Positions 60,645 to 64,000 of a stretch of 64,000 nt of DNA are shown in pieces. The notes beneath the pieces are model-generated. The model searched no databases, was not told the origin of the DNA, and saw nothing but the letters and a program-made list of their open reading frames with translations. The position numbers and the translations under genes were made by a program. The DNA is taken from contig NZ_JAPZTZ010000014.1 of the NCBI RefSeq assembly GCF_027532945.1, forward strand, positions 186,001 through 250,000. The letters are read 5' to 3'. This stretch comes from Phreatobacter sp. (lineage in GTDB: Bacteria > Pseudomonadota > Alphaproteobacteria > Rhizobiales > Phreatobacteraceae). The number at the start of each line of letters is the position of its first letter. Position 1 is the first letter of the stretch.

Positions 60645-61394
60645 ATGGTCACGATCCCTCATCGTCTCGCCATCGCCACCCTGGCGGCCTCGGTGCTCGC
60701 GCCACCGGCGGTCCACGCCCAGCAAACGCTTCGCCTGTTCGAGGCGCCGGCAGCCGCAGAGGTCCTCGCCTGCACCGAGGTTCTCCTCGTCTCGGAGGAA
60801 GAAGCTGAAGCTGAACAGGCTCTCGCCGCGGCAGATGCCCACCTGCTATCCGAGGCGCGGAGGTTGGGTGTCGCCCGGGTGGGGATTGCCTTCCTGCGCG
60901 CCCTTGCTTCCACGGCCGACCATGCCGACCAGCCTACGGCCTACGACTATTGTCTTCCTGTCGACCAGCGGCCGAAGGGCGCATCCGGCCTCAATCTGAC
61001 CTTTCGTGATCTGCCGGCGCGCCGCGTGCAGGTCGCATTCTGCCGCTCCAGCGACACCATGCTCTGTCGGCAGGACCTGGAGCGGCAGGCACCGCGGGCT
61101 GGCGGCCTGGCGCCTGCCCCCGGCGCTCAACCGGCCACGGTGCGCATTGCACCATGGCGGCAGACCGTGCTCCCGACCGCGCGCGTCATGGTCGAAACCG
61201 TTCAAGCGCTGCAGCCGGTTCGCGTGCAGTCGCCCGCCCCCTCCGGCACCGGGGCTGCGGTGGATATCCCCGACACCGATCTCAGGCCCTTCGGCGCGCC
61301 ACCTTCTGATCGGGCAGGGGCCGCGCAGCCCCTGACGGACACGGTGGTTCAAATCCCTGGGCTTATCATCATGCTGGAGCCCCCAGCGCCGTAG
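60645..61394 (+). CDS. Exported protein of unknown function
   Basis: Encodes 249 residues from ATG 60645 (GTG 60627, inside the preceding gene, is possible). A signal peptide ends near AVHAQQ (residue 26). The mature N-terminal half has four cysteines (LACTEV, YDYCLP, VAFCRS, MLCRQD); the C-terminal half is Pro/Ala-rich and ends hydrophobic (VVQIPGLIIMLEPP). It follows the 1008-residue protein by eight bases and is probably co-expressed and co-localised with it. No family recognised. Confidence 0.7.
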   Translation: MVTIPHRLAIATLAASVLAPPAVHAQQTLRLFEAPAAAEVLACTEVLLVSEEEAEAEQALAAADAHLLSEARRLGVARVGIAFLRALASTADHADQPTAYDYCLPVDQRPKGASGLNLTFRDLPARRVQVAFCRSSDTMLCRQDLERQAPRAGGLAPAPGAQPATVRIAPWRQTVLPTARVMVETVQALQPVRVQSPAPSGTGAAVDIPDTDLRPFGAPPSDRAGAAQPLTDTVVQIPGLIIMLEPPAP

Positions 61395-61644
61395 CTTGAT
61401 CCTTTCGGCGCCACAATCTCGATAAAATTCGGCAGATAGAAAAACATGCGCCAAAAACAGGCACTGATAAAATCTCTTGCCTTTGCAGAACAATCATCGT
61501 ACAAGCAGAGATCGATATTTGCTCGGTCGGCCTTTGTTTTTTGCCGCTTCGGCGCGCTCCTGACGAACACCTCCCCTTCGAAAATCGTTCGGCCCGACTG
61601 CGCATCCGCGCGGGCGGACTTCTATTGCCAAAGGGAGGATCATC

Positions 61645-61854
61645 ATGACCACCGGCACAGTGAAATGGTTCAACGCCACCAAGGGTTTCGGCTTCATCCA
61701 GCCGGATGACGGCGGCGCGGACGTCTTCGTGCACATCTCGGCCGTCGAGCGCGCCGGCATGAGCACCATCAACGAGGGTCAGAAGCTCGGCTTCCAGGTC
61801 ATGCGGGACAACAAGTCCGGCAAGATGGCGGCTGAACAGCTCCAGGCGGCGTGA
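61645..61854 (+). CDS. Cold shock protein (CspA family)
   Basis: Encodes 69 residues: one cold-shock domain with RNP1 KGFGFI and RNP2 VFVHIS, start [20 protein letters not shown]. It binds single-stranded RNA or DNA. AGGGAGG precedes the start. The 250-base region upstream is unusually AT-rich, as in many csp genes with long leaders; CTTGCC at 61476 with TACAAG at 61500 is a weak promoter candidate. A terminator follows at 61925. Confidence 0.97.
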   Translation: MTTGTVKWFNATKGFGFIQPDDGGADVFVHISAVERAGMSTINEGQKLGFQVMRDNKSGKMAAEQLQAA

Positions 61855-61924
61855 CGCCGCGTGCCTTCAGGTTCGTTTGCCACGGATGGACTGGGACCGG
61901 ACCACAAGGCACCCCCTCGACGAC

Positions 61925-61950
61925 AAGGCCGGGCATCGCCCGGCCTTTTT
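61925..61950 (+). terminator. Rho-independent terminator after csp gene
   Basis: GGCCGGGC (61927-61934), ATC loop, GCCCGGCC (61938-61945) and five T, preceded by AA. Confidence 0.92.
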
Positions 61951-61991
61951 CTTGATGCCCTCGACACCCCTCTCGTTCCCATGAGGATGCC

Positions 61992-62222
61992 ATGACCAGC
62001 CACACCAAGACCCGCGCCTCCGCCAATGCCGCCTTCCTCAAGGGCGAGAAGCAGATCGCCCGCGACCGCGTGCATCTCGACATCGCTGCCATGGCCAATG
62101 CCCGCGACGCCAACATGAACAAGCTGCGCCAGCTCCGCCTCGAGCGCGACGCCCGCGATCGCCACACCGCCGCCGCCATGGCGCCGGCCAAGGCCGCCGG
62201 GCGCAAGGGCCGCAAGGGCTGA
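61992..62222 (+). CDS. Small basic protein of unknown function
   Basis: Encodes 76 residues, highly charged and helical, with many Arg and Lys (KLRQLRLERDARDRHTAA) and a basic tail GRKGRKG. No signal peptide. It could bind nucleic acid, but no family is recognised. It stands between two terminators, so it is a single-gene transcript. Confidence 0.7.
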   Translation: MTSHTKTRASANAAFLKGEKQIARDRVHLDIAAMANARDANMNKLRQLRLERDARDRHTAAAMAPAKAAGRKGRKG

Positions 62223-62255
62223 CGACAGCCTGCGACCGCCCCTCACCGATCCGAA

Positions 62256-62282
62256 AGCCCGCCGCATCCCGGCGGGCTTTTC
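62256..62282 (+). terminator. Rho-independent terminator
   Basis: GCCCGCCG (62258-62265), CATCC loop, CGGCGGGC (62271-62278), then four T; three A precede the stem. Confidence 0.9.
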
Positions 62283-62362
62283 GCGTCAGGAGCCATGGCC
62301 ACAAGGTCGCCCAAGATACCGCCCCGCCGGGAACCCCGCACCGCCAGCCGCGTTGACCGGGC

Positions 62363-62734
62363 ATGATGAGCCGGTCCCTGCGCGCGAGCCTGAAAGCCCT
62401 CGGCGGCATGGCCGCCGGGCTGATGCTCGCCGCCTGCGCCGGCAACTACGCGACGCAGGGACCGATCACCGTCGAGTCGAACCTGCCGGCGACCTATGTC
62501 GCAAGCTGCATCGAGAACCTCTTCAACACCCGCATTCCGCTGGTCCGCCGTTCGCCCCTGATCGGCGGCGCGCTGATCAAGGCGATGGATGTCAACGACC
62601 ACACGATCGCCGCCGCCAGCGTGCTGACCGAGGACGGACGCACGCGCGTCGCCTTCGTCTCCGACCATGCCGACCGCATCTGGTACGAGGACCTGTTCCG
62701 CCGCTGCGTGTCCGTCCCCACCGGCTGGCGCTGA
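62363..62734 (+). CDS. Small lipoprotein of unknown function
   Basis: Encodes 123 residues. The signal peptide ends in LMLAACAGN, a good lipobox (Cys25). The mature part has conserved-looking ESNLPATYVASCIENLFN and a final WYEDLFRRCVSVP, giving two cysteines that could pair. ATG 62366 is an alternative start. No family recognised. Confidence 0.7.
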   Translation: MMSRSLRASLKALGGMAAGLMLAACAGNYATQGPITVESNLPATYVASCIENLFNTRIPLVRRSPLIGGALIKAMDVNDHTIAAASVLTEDGRTRVAFVSDHADRIWYEDLFRRCVSVPTGWR

Positions 62735-62869
62735 TCCGTCATTGCGGTCGCAAGGCCACCACAGCCACGCGTTGAAATGTCGCGGTCGCGGGTTGCGGCA
62801 GGTCAAACCAGGCGCGCTGCCCGCACGCCATGAGTCTCGCAGGCCTTCCCGCCCAAGGAGACTGCAACC

Positions 62870-63703
62870 ATGCGCCGAACCGTTTACCTGCCCGTTCTCA
62901 CCTTCCCCCACGCCCCCACCCAGCGCGCGCTGGACGCAGCTCTGCAGGCTGCGCAGGTGGTGCAGGCCGACCTGTCCGCGACGGTTTACAGCGCCGACCT
63001 CCCCACTTCGAGCGCCTCCATTGCCGGACTGGTGATCGGGGTCTCGGACATGATCGCCAAGGTGGAGAACGACAGCCGCGCCACGGCGGAAGTGCTCGCG
63101 GCGACGATCCGGCGACTGGCGGAGGGCAAGGGTGTGACGGCAGAGGTCGAGACGCGTGCCGCCCTGCCGGCCGACGCCAAGGGGGCTCTCGTCCGGGCCG
63201 CCCGCTACCATGACCTCGTCATCCTGCCCTGGGATCCGGACAACCTGACCGGCAAAGAGGTGGCGGAGGCGGTGATCTTCGGCTCCGGCCGGCCATCCCT
63301 GATCGTGCCCGAGGGCAGCGCCCTGTCATCGCTGCGGCACGTCACGGTGGCATGGGACGGCAGCAGGGTCGCGGCCCGTGCCCTCGCCGACGCGCTCCCC
63401 CTGCTGGCGGACACGGCCCGCCTGACCGTTCTCACCGTCGATGACGACAAGACACTGGAAGCAGATGTGGGCACCCGGCTCACCGAGGCTCTCCGCCGCA
63501 AGGGCTTCGAGGCCGACCACCGGGCGCTGTCCGGCAACGGGCGCCCGGTTGCCCACACGCTCCAGGAGGCGAGCGGCCAATTGGGCGCCGACATGCTGGT
63601 GATGGGCGGCTACGGTCACTCGCGCATGCGCGACTTCATCGTTGGCGGGGCGACGCTCGGCATCCTCGCCCATCCGACGCTGCCAATCCTCATCTCGCAC
63701 TGA
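62870..63703 (+). CDS. Universal stress protein (UspA family)
   Basis: Encodes 277 residues, two UspA-like halves. The first half (to about 145) lacks a clear ATP loop; the second starts HVTVAWDGSRVAARAL and ends with the ATP-binding signature MGGYGHSRMRDFIVGGAT. Such proteins help survival under stress. GCCCAAGGAGACTG-type ribosome binding sequence precedes the start. Confidence 0.93.
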   Translation: MRRTVYLPVLTFPHAPTQRALDAALQAAQVVQADLSATVYSADLPTSSASIAGLVIGVSDMIAKVENDSRATAEVLAATIRRLAEGKGVTAEVETRAALPADAKGALVRAARYHDLVILPWDPDNLTGKEVAEAVIFGSGRPSLIVPEGSALSSLRHVTVAWDGSRVAARALADALPLLADTARLTVLTVDDDKTLEADVGTRLTEALRRKGFEADHRALSGNGRPVAHTLQEASGQLGADMLVMGGYGHSRMRDFIVGGATLGILAHPTLPILISH

Positions 63704-63774
63704 ACGGGACGCCCCGACGCAGCCACCGTCCCTCCGTTCGACTATCATGGCGGGGCTGCGAATCGGGGCGGGAC

Positions 63775-64000
63775 ATGACGGCAGAAGCGGCTCAGCGCGA
63801 CATCGAGGCGAAGATCCGCGACCTTGTCGCCTTCATCACCGGCGAGGACGGCGCGGGCCTGACAGCGGCCTCGCCGCTGGTCGGCGATGGCGCGGTGGTC
63901 GACTCGCAAGGCCTGCTCGAAATCATGCTGGCGCTGGAGGACTTTGCCGGCGAGCGCTTCGGCAAGCCCTTCGACTGGATGAACGACGCCGCCTTCTCCT
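63775..64000 (+). CDS. Acyl carrier protein-like gene, 3' end outside window
   Basis: The first 75 codons from ATG 63775 are visible. The stretch GDGAVVDSQGLLEIMLALEDFAGERFG is the acyl carrier protein helix II region, with Ser in VDSQGLLE as the phosphopantetheine site. It may be a stand-alone carrier for a secondary or lipid pathway whose genes lie beyond 64000. Confidence 0.8.
   Translation, partial: MTAEAAQRDIEAKIRDLVAFITGEDGAGLTAASPLVGDGAVVDSQGLLEIMLALEDFAGERFGKPFDWMNDAAFS

Noticed and set aside
61395..61644. Hidden gene in the AT-rich region before the cold shock gene
   Set aside because: A short open frame exists but has no ribosome site or family similarity; the region looks like a promoter and long leader.

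Overview
The window looks like the chromosome of a high-GC alphaproteobacterium, most likely of the order Hyphomicrobiales. The evidence is CpdR (47045-47410) beside tRNA-Val, a CTTG-type housekeeping promoter, a ROSE-like leader on an hsp20 gene, NikR with a matching nickel box, and a tail-to-head TRAP/PxpABC operon. Genes are dense, with many ATGA stop/start overlaps. The genus cannot be fixed from this sequence alone.

Layout. 1-492: two tandem paralogous small proteins. 499-6838: a 5-oxoprolinase operon (pxpABC) fused in order to a three-part TRAP transporter, facing a winged-helix regulator. 6843-10251: an exported SUMF1-like protein, then nikR divergent from a TonB-dependent receptor with a GTATGA-N16-TCATAT operator between them. 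10252-17633: two inserted-looking modules, patatin/YcaC-like hydrolase/LysR and a four-gene glycosyltransferase operon. Each is bounded by a diverged 72-bp copy of the 3' end of the receptor gene. One glycosyltransferase has an in-frame amber stop. 17631-31114: LysR with an orphan Bug-type binding protein, fused MFS/spermidine synthase, gyrB, a GGDEF protein, two paralogous lytic transglycosylases around a chlorite dismutase-family protein, and a DUF459 protein without its serine nucleophile.

31115-49495 is mostly core: gltBD, a DUF5397-vapD pair, a threonine aldolase-like enzyme, small exported proteins, an hsp20 gene with a ROSE-like thermosensor leader, a hydrolase, a HisN-type phosphatase, an MFS transporter, a candidate small RNA with CUCC motifs, an N-formylglutamate amidohydrolase, cpdR, tRNA-Val(GAC) and a chemoreceptor.

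The most unusual region is 49610-61394. It holds a Crp-type regulator, a class III nucleotide cyclase with TolB-like and TPR parts, a leaderless subtilase, a PAP2/vanadium-haloperoxidase-fold protein whose N-terminus is ten NGL triplets, a lipoprotein, a helical protein, a two-TM protein, a 1008-residue exported protein of unknown family and a smaller exported partner. The same operator-like pattern, TGTGA-N6-CCACA, lies in both divergent intergenic regions of this cluster (51446-51461 and 57521-57536). This suggests one locus that makes its own cyclic nucleotide signal and reads it with its own regulator. I propose it as a candidate undescribed system.

61395-64000: cold shock protein, small basic protein, small lipoprotein, universal stress protein and the start of an acyl carrier protein-like gene.
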